NCBI GenBank assembly: GCA_016177765.1
Contig: JACOUP010000002.1
Span: 1 to 64,000, forward strand
DNA length: 64,000 nucleotides
Source: Deltaproteobacteria bacterium
GTDB lineage: Bacteria; UBA10199; JACPAL01; JACOUP01
Direction of reading: 5' to 3'
This document shows, one piece after another, positions 17,114 to 25,389 of the stretch. The translations under genes were made by a program, and so were the position numbers. The notes under the pieces were generated by a model. It was not told the DNA's origin, searched no databases, and worked only from the letters and a program-made list of their open reading frames with translations. Each line of letters begins with the position of its first letter. Within the stretch, counting starts at the first letter, position 1.

Positions 17114-18334
17114 ATGAAGAGGAATCTAGGGTTGCCGGTCCTGATCGGCCTGTTGGTCTTGATGACGGGTTCGGTGTCAGCCGGGGAGAAGAAGGGAGAG
17201 GGGCCGGAGATTCAGGTTCCCGAGGCGGAACTGGAATCGGTGGTGAGGGATGAGGAGGGGCTTGAACGGCACGGGAAGTTCGGACCTTTGAGCCTCTTTG
17301 GTTACGGGGAGCTTCATTACAACAATCCGATCGGCAGTAGCAACGACCAGATTGACTTTCACCGGATGGTGGTCGGCGTTGGTTATGAATTTACAAAGAC
17401 AATTCGTTTGAGAATGGAGCTTGATTTTGAGCATGCCTTTAAAGAACCAGAGCTAGAATACGCTTATATTGAATGGCAACCGAAGGAACAGTTCGGGTTG
17501 AGAGGGGGGGCGCTCCTTGTGCCGATGGGGGTGATTAATGAGCATCATGAACCGCCGCTCTTCTACAGTGTGGAACGACCGGAACTCTACCGGGTCATTA
17601 TCCCGACGACATGGCAGGAGGGAGGGGGTGGCTTCTTTGGGAAACTTCCCTTCGGACTCTCGTATCAGGCCTATGCGATCTCGATGCCAACAGCCCTTCA
17701 GGTTAGTGGGACGACGGTGACCAGTTTCAACGGTTCCACCGGGATCCGAAGCGGCCGTGGTCATGTCGGGGGGGCACCGGGACGGGACTTTGGCGGAGCG
17801 GTCAGGCTCGAGCACAAAGGCCTCCCCGGTCTGAGGGTTGGGACCTCGGCCGTTGTTGGCAACACCGGTCAGGGGAATGGGGCAGTCGGCGGCGGTCTCC
17901 TTTCGATGATGGAGGCGGATGCTAAATACAGTATTGAAGGGATTGATCTTGAGGGGATCTTTGCCTTTTCTCATCTCAAGGATGCTGGGAACATCAATGC
18001 GGCAGTTGTGGCCGCCAGCCCTACCTTCACCAATTTTGTAGCCAGTCAGATGCTAGGCTTTTATTTTGAGGGGGCGTACCATCTGTTCCATCACCTGATG
18101 CCGGAGACCAGGCATGACCTTGTCCTTTTTGGCCGTTACGAAAAATTGGATACCCAGTTCAGCATGCCGGCAGGGTATGCCAAGAATTATGCCAATAAGC
18201 GGCAGGTGATTACAGCAGGCCTCTCTTATCTGCCGATCCCCCAGGTGGCGATCAAAGCAGATTACACCTTTAACAAGAATGCCGCCAATACCGGCACGGA
18301 TCAGTTCAACATGGGTCTCGGTTTCTATTACTAG
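17114..18334 (+). CDS. porin-like outer-membrane beta-barrel protein
   Basis: Encodes 406 aa with a signal peptide ending near VSA-GEK (residue 24) and the terminal sequence MGLGFYY, a typical barrel-end aromatic. Internal strands such as IRLRMELDFEHAF, LEYAYIEWQP and FGLRGGALLVPMGVINEHHEP resemble the porin family related to phosphate-selective porins. A GGAGG Shine-Dalgarno is upstream. It lies in line with the preceding barrel and the following heme-motif proteins, so it could form an outer-membrane path for a substrate or electrons. Substrate unknown. Confidence 0.75.
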   Translation: MKRNLGLPVLIGLLVLMTGSVSAGEKKGEGPEIQVPEAELESVVRDEEGLERHGKFGPLSLFGYGELHYNNPIGSSNDQIDFHRMVVGVGYEFTKTIRLRMELDFEHAFKEPELEYAYIEWQPKEQFGLRGGALLVPMGVINEHHEPPLFYSVERPELYRVIIPTTWQEGGGGFFGKLPFGLSYQAYAISMPTALQVSGTTVTSFNGSTGIRSGRGHVGGAPGRDFGGAVRLEHKGLPGLRVGTSAVVGNTGQGNGAVGGGLLSMMEADAKYSIEGIDLEGIFAFSHLKDAGNINAAVVAASPTFTNFVASQMLGFYFEGAYHLFHHLMPETRHDLVLFGRYEKLDTQFSMPAGYAKNYANKRQVITAGLSYLPIPQVAIKADYTFNKNAANTGTDQFNMGLGFYY

Positions 18335-18375
18335 AGCATTTTGACTCTCAGTTTCAAAATAAAAGGAGGAGTTCC

Positions 18376-19323
18376 GTGGCCAGTATTGCTTTAGGAGTGT
18401 TTTTACAAAGGTTTGATTCTCATCCTGCCGATGGGAGGTTCGACCTTGTGGAGATCAACACCCGTTTTGCGAGGGAGTTTGAAAAACTTCCGATGGCCGA
18501 TCAGAACAGGCTTCAAGACTACTTTGCCGGAAAAGAGGAAAAGGATTATTTTCAGGCCCTGCAGAGGGCCATTCATCTTAAGGAAAACCCGCCCGCAACC
18601 ACTGATGCGCGTCGCTTTGCGGCAACCTGTTCCGCCTGTCATTCATTGAGCATCCCTTTGGGTTTCCGCTGGGAGAGTGGAGAAACTGCTCGGGATATCG
18701 TTAAAGAGATGACCGCTTTCGCCCAACGGACACTCGTTTATGAGGAAGGTGAGATTACCGAGGAAGATCGTCAGGCTATCGTCCGTTTTCTTCTGACCCT
18801 AAAGGACCCGAAGCTGCCTGTTCTCGTGGAGGAAGAGGAGAAAGAGGGAGAATCGAATGAAGTGCCGGAAGGGAAGGAGAGGGCAACTCCTCTAGAAAGA
18901 GAGCGGATCCGGGCCACCTGCCGTGAACTGGCCAAAGCCTATACGGACCTTGTCACAAACTTTCCCAAGGTGGCCTGTGGCCAACCCTTGAATTTTAACT
19001 ATCCGGTGAATAACCGTTGCGATATCCGCGGGTCCGATCTGAAGGTTCAGCAACAGGCCGTCGTCAGGGCCGCCGGACAAATGGCCGAACTGGCGTCAAG
19101 GCTTGCTTTTTACCGCCCCTCCCATCATGCGGATGATTATAAAGTCTATCAGGCCTTTTCCAACAATCTGGAGCACCTCGCTCTTTTGGTCGCCGAGAGG
19201 ATTGAAGCCAACAACTGGATTGGAGGTTACAATATGATTGTCCAGATTGCGCGCCATATGCGAGGCGCCCACGAGGTCTTTCAGCGCGGTTTGTCCCCGG
19301 ATGACCCGAATCCAAAACCCTAA
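18376..19323 (+). CDS. CXXCH-motif (putative monoheme c-type) protein, no clear signal peptide
   Basis: Encodes 315 aa from GTG 18376, preceded by a strong AAAAGGAGGA. One heme-attachment motif, CSACH, lies at residues 85-89. An acidic linker (EEEEKEGE, about 155-165) separates this part from a helical C-terminal domain with conserved-looking His residues (HHADDYK, HMRGAHEVF). The N-terminus MASIALGVFLQRFDSH has only a short hydrophobic run. No upstream in-frame start restores a signal peptide, which is odd for a c-type heme protein. A helical cytochrome or iron-binding role is possible. Confidence 0.6.
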   Translation: MASIALGVFLQRFDSHPADGRFDLVEINTRFAREFEKLPMADQNRLQDYFAGKEEKDYFQALQRAIHLKENPPATTDARRFAATCSACHSLSIPLGFRWESGETARDIVKEMTAFAQRTLVYEEGEITEEDRQAIVRFLLTLKDPKLPVLVEEEEKEGESNEVPEGKERATPLERERIRATCRELAKAYTDLVTNFPKVACGQPLNFNYPVNNRCDIRGSDLKVQQQAVVRAAGQMAELASRLAFYRPSHHADDYKVYQAFSNNLEHLALLVAERIEANNWIGGYNMIVQIARHMRGAHEVFQRGLSPDDPNPKP

Positions 19324-19334
19324 AGGAGGATTTG

Positions 19335-19583
19335 ATGAACCCAAGCCCCACTCATTCCGCCGGCAGGATAACCACTGAAGACGAGTTTCTTATTCAACTT
19401 GCTGAAGCGGCCTATCTGGTTGTTTCAAAATCCGGTTTCCGAGGCTCGTTTCTGGCCTTTTTGTGTGATTTTAAAAAGGCGCTGGATGAGATTCTTTGCA
19501 GAAACATCGAAGGGTTGTTCAACCCTCTCCCGCACTCTGATTTTGACATTCCAAAAAATTCTGATAGTCCTTGTCAGGGATGA
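19335..19583 (+). CDS. small protein of unknown function
   Basis: Encodes 82 aa from ATG 19335 with a near-perfect Shine-Dalgarno (AAAGGAGGA), so it is probably translated. Residues about 16-60 look helical (EDEFLIQLAEAAYLVVSKSGF, then FKKALDEILCRNIEG). It has no heme motif, signal peptide or membrane span that I can see. It overlaps the next gene by 4 nt and lies inside the heme/flavin cluster. Confidence 0.55.
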   Translation: MNPSPTHSAGRITTEDEFLIQLAEAAYLVVSKSGFRGSFLAFLCDFKKALDEILCRNIEGLFNPLPHSDFDIPKNSDSPCQG

Positions 19584-19981
19584 AGATTCTTGCACTTTTG
19601 GGAGGGCTTCTTTTTTTCATGATGCCGTTCAAACTCTCCTTAGCCAACCAGCTCTATAGGCAAAACGTCAGACCGATTTTTGAGACCAAATGTTTCGACT
19701 GTCATTCCGATCAAACGCGGTATCCGTGGTATTACCGTTTGCCGGGGGTTCGGCAATTGATGGATCATGATATTGAAGAGGCACGGGAACATATAGACCT
19801 TTCCCATGATTTTCCGTTCGGTGGGCATCACCCCCTCAAGGAACAGCTCAAGGATCTGAAAGAGGTTGTTGAGGAGAATGAAATGCCGCTTTGGCGTTAC
19901 CGACTCCTCCACTGGAATTCTGGGCTCACCGACGAGGAAAGAAGAATCATTCTGGAGTGGCTTGAAAAAAGCCAATTCTAA
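19580..19981 (+). CDS. periplasmic heme-binding-domain protein
   Basis: Encodes 133 aa from ATG 19580, with a signal peptide (MKILALLGGLLFFMMPFKLSLA). The heme motif CFDCH (38-42) is followed by SDQTRYPWYYRLP, the pattern of the Haem_bd family, small proteins with one c-type heme. A conserved-type region follows (DHDIEEAREHIDLSHDFPFGG). It probably carries electrons or senses redox state in the periplasm together with its neighbours. The stop overlaps the next gene. Confidence 0.8.
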   Translation: MKILALLGGLLFFMMPFKLSLANQLYRQNVRPIFETKCFDCHSDQTRYPWYYRLPGVRQLMDHDIEEAREHIDLSHDFPFGGHHPLKEQLKDLKEVVEENEMPLWRYRLLHWNSGLTDEERRIILEWLEKSQF

Positions 19982-20528
19982 AGTGAGAAAAAGACCGCTT
20001 TTCTTCTTGTGGTTCTTCTTCGTCTGTCCGCTGGGACTCCGGGCTGAAACGGTTTATTTGACCCCCAAGGATGCCTTAAAGTTATTCTTTAAGGATTCTG
20101 AGAAAGTGACCAGTGAAAAAAAGGAAATTACCGGTGATCTTAAAGTAAAAGTGGAAAAGGCCTTGGGGGTTTCTCTCCCCAAAGAGAACTACACTTTTTA
20201 TATTGGTTCCACGAAAGGGGGGACCGATGGGTATGCCCTGATTGACAATCAGATCGGAAAGACCGAGCCTATCACCTTTATGACGATTCTGGATCCTCAA
20301 GGAAAAGTTAGAGCAGTTGAAATTTTGGTTTATCGGGAGAGTCACGGAGGGGAAGTGCAATCGAGGCGGTTCTTGAAACAGTTTGATAAAAAGACGGTCA
20401 GAGACCCGATCCGGGTTGGCCAAGATATTGATAACATCAGTGGCGCTACTCTTTCCGCCCGTGCCCTGGCTACCGGTGTGAAAAGGGCCGTGATCCTCTG
20501 GCAGGCGTTGTATGGAGGGGGGGTATGA
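19962..20528 (+). CDS. periplasmic FMN-binding (flavinylated) protein
   Basis: Encodes about 188 aa from TTG 19962 (GGAG four bases upstream); GTG 19983 is an alternative. A basic n-region and hydrophobic stretch (RPLFFLWFFFVCPLGLRA) form a signal peptide. The C-terminal FMN-binding domain carries DNISGAT (157-163), the motif in which ApbE attaches FMN to the threonine, as in RnfG and NqrC. No ApbE gene is in this window. It likely relays single electrons outside the cytoplasm. It overlaps the next gene by 4 nt. Confidence 0.82.
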   Translation: MKKANSKVRKRPLFFLWFFFVCPLGLRAETVYLTPKDALKLFFKDSEKVTSEKKEITGDLKVKVEKALGVSLPKENYTFYIGSTKGGTDGYALIDNQIGKTEPITFMTILDPQGKVRAVEILVYRESHGGEVQSRRFLKQFDKKTVRDPIRVGQDIDNISGATLSARALATGVKRAVILWQALYGGGV

Positions 20529-21016
20529 AACTTAATCGCCAGCCTCTGGCTGTCAAAGTTTTGATCAGTGGCTTCCTTTTTTCCCTTTTGGTCGGTTTTG
20601 GTATCTCTGTTTTTCAGATCCATGACCGGACCGGTTTTAGCGTTGCCAAGACGGTGGTGCATTATCGGGGAGTGGAAGGAGGGTCGCTCGACGGCGAGCT
20701 TCACCTCCCTCCGACTTATCAAACCCTCCTTTCGGTGGCCCATGTCCACACGATGAGCCAGCCGGTCATGTTTTTTCTGGTCGGTTTCCTCTTTGTCGGA
20801 ACCGCTCTTTCCGAAAGACTCAAGATCTTTTTCATCGTTCTTTTATTTGGCTCAAGCCTCTTGTCCAACGCCTCCCCCTGGCTGGTTCGTTATCTGTCCG
20901 TCAAGACAGTTGTCCTTTTCCCGTTATCGGCAAGTCTGATGATCGGTTTGTTTCTTTTGATGTCCGGCGTCATTTTTTATGATCTCTGGAGGAGCGATGA
21001 TGACAGCACTCTTTGA
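20525..21016 (+). CDS. four-helix inner-membrane protein, unknown
   Basis: Encodes 163 aa with four predicted helices (about residues 8-31, 65-95, 97-122 and 127-155). An extracytoplasmic loop follows helix 1. Helix 2 begins with AHVHTMSQPVMFF, whose paired histidines could ligate heme or metal. It is translationally coupled to the flavin protein by ATGA. By analogy with other gene clusters that pair extracytoplasmic FMN proteins with small membrane proteins, it may pass electrons across the membrane, but no family could be named. Confidence 0.6.
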   Translation: MKLNRQPLAVKVLISGFLFSLLVGFGISVFQIHDRTGFSVAKTVVHYRGVEGGSLDGELHLPPTYQTLLSVAHVHTMSQPVMFFLVGFLFVGTALSERLKIFFIVLLFGSSLLSNASPWLVRYLSVKTVVLFPLSASLMIGLFLLMSGVIFYDLWRSDDDSTL

Positions 21017-21629
21017 AAGGGTTTTTTATTATTTCCAGGTCGGTGGCTGGACGATGGGGGCCATTTTGGCCTGTTCTGTTTTAGGACTGGCCGTTTCCTT
21101 AGAAAGGCTTTGGACCCTCCGGTGGCCAGTGGTGGTCCCCAAGGGGTTGCCGGTAGAGGTGGAGGATCTGATCGGACGCGGGAAGATACCGGAAGCGGTA
21201 ACCCTGTGCAAAAAGGATGGTTCTCCCCTGGCGGCGGTTATCCGTGCCGGAGTTGACTGTACCGGCAAGAGCCGGGAACAGATCAAGGAGATCATCAATG
21301 AGGTAGGGCGGGTGGAGACCGCCTCCCTGGAAAAGGGGCTGACAATCCTGCATACGATTATCGTTTTGTCCCCGATGCTTGGGTTCCTGGGGACGGTCCT
21401 GGGGATGGTCGACCTTTTTTCCTCCATCGCCTCTGCCGGTGAGGTTGCCAATATTGGCGTCGTGGCGGATGGTGTCTATAAGGCGCTTTACACCACGGTC
21501 TTTGGTTTGACGGTGGCGATCCCGATCACGATTTTCTACAAAATGATCAGCTCCAAAGTGGACCGGTTGGTACTGGCAATGGAGGAGATTTCTCTCCGGA
21601 TCGTCGATCTGGTTCAGGAGAAAAAATAA
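21000..21629 (+). CDS. exbB: ExbB/TolQ/MotA-family proton channel protein
   Basis: Encodes 209 aa from ATG 21000; a GGAGGAG six bases upstream favours it over ATG 20997. There are three membrane helices: WTMGAILACSVLGLAVSLERLW near the N-terminus, then ILHTIIVLSPMLGFLGTVLGMVDLF and VYKALYTTVFGLTVAIPITIFY. The latter two carry the family pattern of ExbB, which with ExbD uses the proton gradient to energise TonB or Tol. It directly precedes exbD. TonB itself is encoded about 11 kb downstream. Confidence 0.92.
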   Translation: MTALFERVFYYFQVGGWTMGAILACSVLGLAVSLERLWTLRWPVVVPKGLPVEVEDLIGRGKIPEAVTLCKKDGSPLAAVIRAGVDCTGKSREQIKEIINEVGRVETASLEKGLTILHTIIVLSPMLGFLGTVLGMVDLFSSIASAGEVANIGVVADGVYKALYTTVFGLTVAIPITIFYKMISSKVDRLVLAMEEISLRIVDLVQEKK

Positions 21630-22031
21630 ATGGCCTTTGGGCAGAAAAAGAAGAGGGAGGTGTTGGAATCCAACACGATCTCCCTCATGGATATCATGTT
21701 CAACCTTCTGATCTTTGTCCTCGTGACTGCCCAGTACAGCAATGTGAGCGCCCTCAAGGTAAATCTTCCCAAGGCCCAGAGCGGGATGAGTGTTGAAAAG
21801 ACAGACAACATCGTGATTGCCGTGACCCCTTCCGAAGAATTGTTCTTGAACGGAAAACCGGTCTCGTTTGAAGGCTTGCAGGCCTCCTTGGCCGAAGCTG
21901 GAAAACGGAAAAAGCAACCGTTCGTCCTGATCCAAGCGGATGAAAAGACTTCAACCGGGCAGTTGGTCAAGCTGATGGACACCGCCTCCAAATCGGGGCT
22001 TGCAAAAATCTCAATTGAAACCAAGAAATAA
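21630..22031 (+). CDS. exbD: ExbD/TolR-family protein
   Basis: Encodes 133 aa that starts right after the exbB stop. One N-terminal membrane helix follows the conserved NTISLMDIMFNLLIFVLVTA, where D22 is the essential proton-path aspartate of ExbD/TolR. The periplasmic domain has LPKAQSG and the typical C-terminal ILIQADEKTS-like VLIQADEKTSTGQLVKLMD. It partners with ExbB and is the last protein gene of the cluster. Confidence 0.92.
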   Translation: MAFGQKKKREVLESNTISLMDIMFNLLIFVLVTAQYSNVSALKVNLPKAQSGMSVEKTDNIVIAVTPSEELFLNGKPVSFEGLQASLAEAGKRKKQPFVLIQADEKTSTGQLVKLMDTASKSGLAKISIETKK

Positions 22032-22061
22032 ACCTGATACACCAAGCTCGTTTAAGGGGAT

Positions 22062-22134
22062 GGGGACGTAGCTCAGCTGGGAGAGCGCCTGCATGGCATG
22101 CAGGAGGTCAGGGGTTCGATCCCCCTCGTCTCCA
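22062..22134 (+). tRNA. tRNA-Ala (anticodon GGC)
   Basis: A 73-nt cloverleaf: acceptor GGGGACG paired with CGTCTCC, D arm with AGCTCAGCTGGGAGAGC, anticodon arm CCTGC-ATGGCAT-GCAGG with GGC at positions 34-36, and T arm with GGTTCGATCC. GGC reads GCC and GCU alanine codons. The 3' CCA is not encoded (the sequence continues CAAATTTT). A T-run follows the gene. Confidence 0.95.
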
Positions 22135-22159
22135 CAAATTTTTTTCCTGAAATCTCTGC

Positions 22160-23185
22160 ATGTCACTCCCCAACATCAAAAACCTCTCACTCCCCGCGCT
22201 TGAAGAAAAAATTCTCTCCTGGGGGGTCAAGTCGTATGTGCGCGATCAAATTTTGATTTGGCTCTACCGGGAACGGGTGACCTCGTTTGATGAGATGACT
22301 AACCTCTCCAAGGAGCTCCGGAGGCGATTGGCCGAGACGTTTGTCATCGACCGGATGGAGGTTGAAAGAACACTCCATTCAGTGGATGGCTCCCAGAAAT
22401 TTCTTTTTAAACTTGCCGACGGGCAGAAGATCGAAAGCGTCCTGATGCCGCAGAAGAACGACCGGCTTACTCTTTGCATCTCCAGTCAGGTCGGTTGTGC
22501 GATCGGTTGTTGCTTTTGTAAAACGGCGGAGATGGGTTTAATGCGCAACCTCACACAGGGTGAAATTTTGGGCCAGGTCCTTGAGGTCCAACAGACCCTT
22601 CCTCACAAGAAGCGGATCTCGAACATCGTCTTCATGGGGATGGGGGAGCCGTTCCATAATTATGAAACGGTGATCAGCGCCCTGAAGCTCCTCAGGGACC
22701 CACGCTGTTTTAATTTTGGCAAACGGAAAATTACCGTTTCCACCTCCGGGTTGGCGCCGGAGATTGAAAAATTTGGCAAGGATGCCGATGTGAAGCTTGC
22801 CCTTTCGCTCAATGCCACGACTGATCCTTCGCGAACTGAGATCATGCCGATCAACAAGGCTTTCCCGATGGAACGATTGCAAAAGGCCTGCCGAACCTAC
22901 AATGACCTGACCGGCCTCACGATCACGATTGAGTACGTCCTGTTTGCCGGCCTCAACGATTCCAGGGAGGATGCCAAAAGACTCGTCCGGTTTCTCTCTC
23001 CCCTGAATACCAAGATCAATGTCATCCCTTACAATGAATATCCCGGTTCCCCCTTCAAGAGACCTTCCGATGAAAAGATCCGCGACTTTCATCACACCTT
23101 GGCCGATCACAATTTTCAGGTGAATATCCGGTATTCGAAAGGGCTGGATATCATGGGGGCCTGTGGGCAGTTAGCTACCGCTTAA
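22160..23185 (+). CDS. rlmN: dual-specificity rRNA/tRNA adenine C2 methyltransferase
   Basis: Encodes 341 aa. The radical SAM cysteines are C113, C117 and C120 in VGCAIGCCFCKTAEMGL, and the C-terminal MGACGQL holds the methyl-carrying cysteine. RlmN methylates A2503 in 23S rRNA and A37 in some tRNAs. The patterns ISNIVFMGMGEPFHNYE and ITVSTSGLAPEI are typical. Length is normal for the family. Confidence 0.96.
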   Translation: MSLPNIKNLSLPALEEKILSWGVKSYVRDQILIWLYRERVTSFDEMTNLSKELRRRLAETFVIDRMEVERTLHSVDGSQKFLFKLADGQKIESVLMPQKNDRLTLCISSQVGCAIGCCFCKTAEMGLMRNLTQGEILGQVLEVQQTLPHKKRISNIVFMGMGEPFHNYETVISALKLLRDPRCFNFGKRKITVSTSGLAPEIEKFGKDADVKLALSLNATTDPSRTEIMPINKAFPMERLQKACRTYNDLTGLTITIEYVLFAGLNDSREDAKRLVRFLSPLNTKINVIPYNEYPGSPFKRPSDEKIRDFHHTLADHNFQVNIRYSKGLDIMGACGQLATA

Positions 23186-23232
23186 AAACCGATTGCACTG
23201 AGATCCGTGCAATGCTAATCAGTCCCCCCATC

Positions 23233-24099
23233 ATGAAAGACGAAATTATCGGTGTCATCGGAGGCAGTGGCCTGTACGGGATGAAGGATCTGAAAGTCCT
23301 GGAAGAGGTAAACCTGGAGACGCCGTTCGGCAAGCCCTCCGATGCCTATCTTGTTGGGGAGTTAGAGGGGAGAAGGGTGATCTTCCTGCCGCGGCATGGC
23401 CGGGGACACCGGATCAGTCCCTCGGAACTCAACTTTCGTGCGAACATCTGGGGGATGAAAAAACTGGGGGTTTCCGCCATTGTGGCGGTCTCCGCGGTGG
23501 GGAGTCTTAAAGAAGAGATCCACCCGGGAGAGATTGTCGTTGTCGACCAGTTCATCGACCGGACCCGCGGCCGGATCTCCACCTTTTTTGAAAAAGGGAT
23601 TGTCGCCCATCTCTCTTTTGCCGATCCCCTTTGCCCTTCCTTGAGACAATCCCTGATTCCTTCGGCACGGGAGTCAGGAGCGACCGTGCATGAAAAGGGG
23701 ACCTATATTTGCATGGAGGGGCCCCAGTTTTCTACCAAGGCGGAATCCCGTCTCTACCGTGCTTGGGGGGCGGACGTGATCGGTATGACCAACCTACAGG
23801 AGGCCAAACTGGCCCGTGAGGCGGAGGTCTGTTACGCGACACTGGCCCTCTCCACCGATTATGATTGCTGGCATGAGGGGCACGACTCGGTAACCATTGA
23901 AGCGATTATTGCCGTCTTGAACCAGAATGTGACGATGGCCCAGTCAATCATTCGGAAGGTTGTTCGAAAAATTGCCCCGGGAAGGGAATGTGGTTGTCGG
24001 GAGGCACTCAAGAACGCCATACTGACTGATCGCCAGAAGATCCCGCAGGGAGTCAAGGAACGTCTCTCTGTGATTGCCGGCAGGTACTTGGAAAAATGA
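23233..24099 (+). CDS. mtnP: S-methyl-5'-thioadenosine phosphorylase
   Basis: Encodes 288 aa from ATG 23233; ATG 23212 would add seven residues and lies in a small hairpin (TTGCAC...GTGCAA, 23193-23212). It splits methylthioadenosine with phosphate, feeding methionine salvage. Motifs: GVIGGSGLYGM, LPRHGRGHRISPSELNFRANIW, and the substrate region CMEGPQFSTKAESRLYRAWG followed by GMTNLQEAKLAREAE and STDYDCWH. It overlaps the next gene by 4 nt. Confidence 0.93.
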   Translation: MKDEIIGVIGGSGLYGMKDLKVLEEVNLETPFGKPSDAYLVGELEGRRVIFLPRHGRGHRISPSELNFRANIWGMKKLGVSAIVAVSAVGSLKEEIHPGEIVVVDQFIDRTRGRISTFFEKGIVAHLSFADPLCPSLRQSLIPSARESGATVHEKGTYICMEGPQFSTKAESRLYRAWGADVIGMTNLQEAKLAREAEVCYATLALSTDYDCWHEGHDSVTIEAIIAVLNQNVTMAQSIIRKVVRKIAPGRECGCREALKNAILTDRQKIPQGVKERLSVIAGRYLEK

Positions 24100-25010
24100 G
24101 TCTCCTGGTTGTTGGCACAGTGGCCTTAGACGATCTCAAGACCCCTTTCGGGGAGAGGGCCAATGTCCTGGGAGGCTCGGCCACCCATTTTGCCATTGCC
24201 GCCAGTTTTTTCACCGACGTCGCCATCTCTGGCGTGATCGGCGAAGATTTTCCGGAAGAGCACCAAACCTACCTCCGTTCACGCGGGATCAATCTCGATG
24301 CCGTTGAAAAGAAAAATGGCAAGACCTTTCACTGGAAGGGGGAGTACGGGTTTGACCTGAACACCGCGATCACGCGGGGGACGGAACTGGGTGTTTTAGA
24401 GGCTTTTCATCCCAGGGTTCCCGCCACTCTTCAGGCAACGCCGTTTGTCTTTCTGGCCAATGTGGCTCCAGGAGTTCAAAACGAGTTTTTAACGCAGATC
24501 CGTCAACCAAAATTTCTGGCCCTCGATTCGATGAACCTCTGGATCAAAAACTGCAAGGAAGAGTTGATCCAGGTGATCCGAAAGGTGGATGCGGTCTTCC
24601 TGAACGAGGGGGAGACGCGCCAATTGACAGAAGAGCCGATTTTGGCCAAGGCGGCCCGAAAGATCCTTTCCTGGGGGCCGAAGGCCCTTTTTGTCAAACA
24701 GGGGGAATATGGGGCGCTTCTTTTTCAGGGGAGTCGTGTTTTTTCGGCACCGGGACTTCCTTTGGAATCGGTTTTTGATCCGACCGGGGCGGGGGACAGT
24801 TTTGCCGGTGGGGCGATGGGGTATCTCGCACGAACCGGAGACCTCTCTTTTGAAAATCTGCAGAAGGCGGTGATTGTGGGGAGTGTGATGGCCTCTTTTA
24901 ATGTGGAGGATTTTGGACCGGATCGCTTGCGAACCGTTTCGCTTGCTGAAATCCGAAAACGGGCCGGTGATTTTAGGGAACTCGCCCATTTTGAAGAAGT
25001 GGTTTTATAA
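24096..25010 (+). CDS. PfkB-family sugar or nucleoside kinase
   Basis: Encodes 304 aa. The C-terminal PfkB signature DPTGAGDSFAGGAMGYL holds the catalytic aspartate and the GAGD anion hole. The N-terminal region has GGSATHFAIAASFF. It overlaps mtnP by 4 nt, so it may act in nucleoside or methylthioribose salvage; the substrate cannot be read from sequence. It is cytoplasmic and of normal length. Confidence 0.88.
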   Translation: MSLLVVGTVALDDLKTPFGERANVLGGSATHFAIAASFFTDVAISGVIGEDFPEEHQTYLRSRGINLDAVEKKNGKTFHWKGEYGFDLNTAITRGTELGVLEAFHPRVPATLQATPFVFLANVAPGVQNEFLTQIRQPKFLALDSMNLWIKNCKEELIQVIRKVDAVFLNEGETRQLTEEPILAKAARKILSWGPKALFVKQGEYGALLFQGSRVFSAPGLPLESVFDPTGAGDSFAGGAMGYLARTGDLSFENLQKAVIVGSVMASFNVEDFGPDRLRTVSLAEIRKRAGDFRELAHFEEVVL

Positions 25011-25379
25011 ATGGAAACACTGGGTCAGTATTTAAAAAGGGAAAGAGAGTTTCGCAAGATCACACCGCAAGAGGTAGCGACGGCAACGCGGATCAAGGTT
25101 GGTTATCTGGAAGCGCTGGAGGCCGACCGTTTTGCCGAATTGCCGGGGTCTGTTTTTATCAAGGGGTTTTTGAGGTCCTATGCCTGTTTTGTGGGGCTCA
25201 ATGTGGATGAGGTCCTTCTGCGATACGAAGACCAGTTGCAACATGGCGAGGAGCAGCCTTCGGACAGACCCCCGAGCTACAAGAAGTTTGCCGGCCTCAA
25301 ACCCAGGAGGAAGGCCCTGGCTATCACCGTTATCCTTTTTCTGCTACTTCTCGTTGCGATTTATGTCGCTTCCAGATAA
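25011..25379 (+). CDS. RodZ-like helix-turn-helix membrane protein
   Basis: Encodes 122 aa. The N-terminal HTH domain (LGQYLKREREFRKITPQEVATATRIKVGYLEALEADRF, then LPGSVFIKGFLRSYACFVGL) matches the cytoplasmic domain of RodZ, which links MreB to the membrane. One membrane helix (AITVILFLLLLVAIYVAS) ends the protein. The periplasmic C-terminal domain of full RodZ is missing, making this a short form. It starts directly after the PfkB gene stop. Confidence 0.85.
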   Translation: METLGQYLKREREFRKITPQEVATATRIKVGYLEALEADRFAELPGSVFIKGFLRSYACFVGLNVDEVLLRYEDQLQHGEEQPSDRPPSYKKFAGLKPRRKALAITVILFLLLLVAIYVASR

Positions 25380-25389
25380 TCCTTAAGTC

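Noticed and set aside
19332-19659. A second overlapping frame through the small-protein region
   Set aside because: It has no ribosome binding site and runs into the heme-binding-domain gene in another frame; the ATG at 19335 with AAAGGAGGA is much better supported.
23193-23212. TTGCAC...GTGCAA hairpin before mtnP as a riboswitch or terminator
   Set aside because: The stem is 6 bp only and there is no T-run or larger conserved structure.
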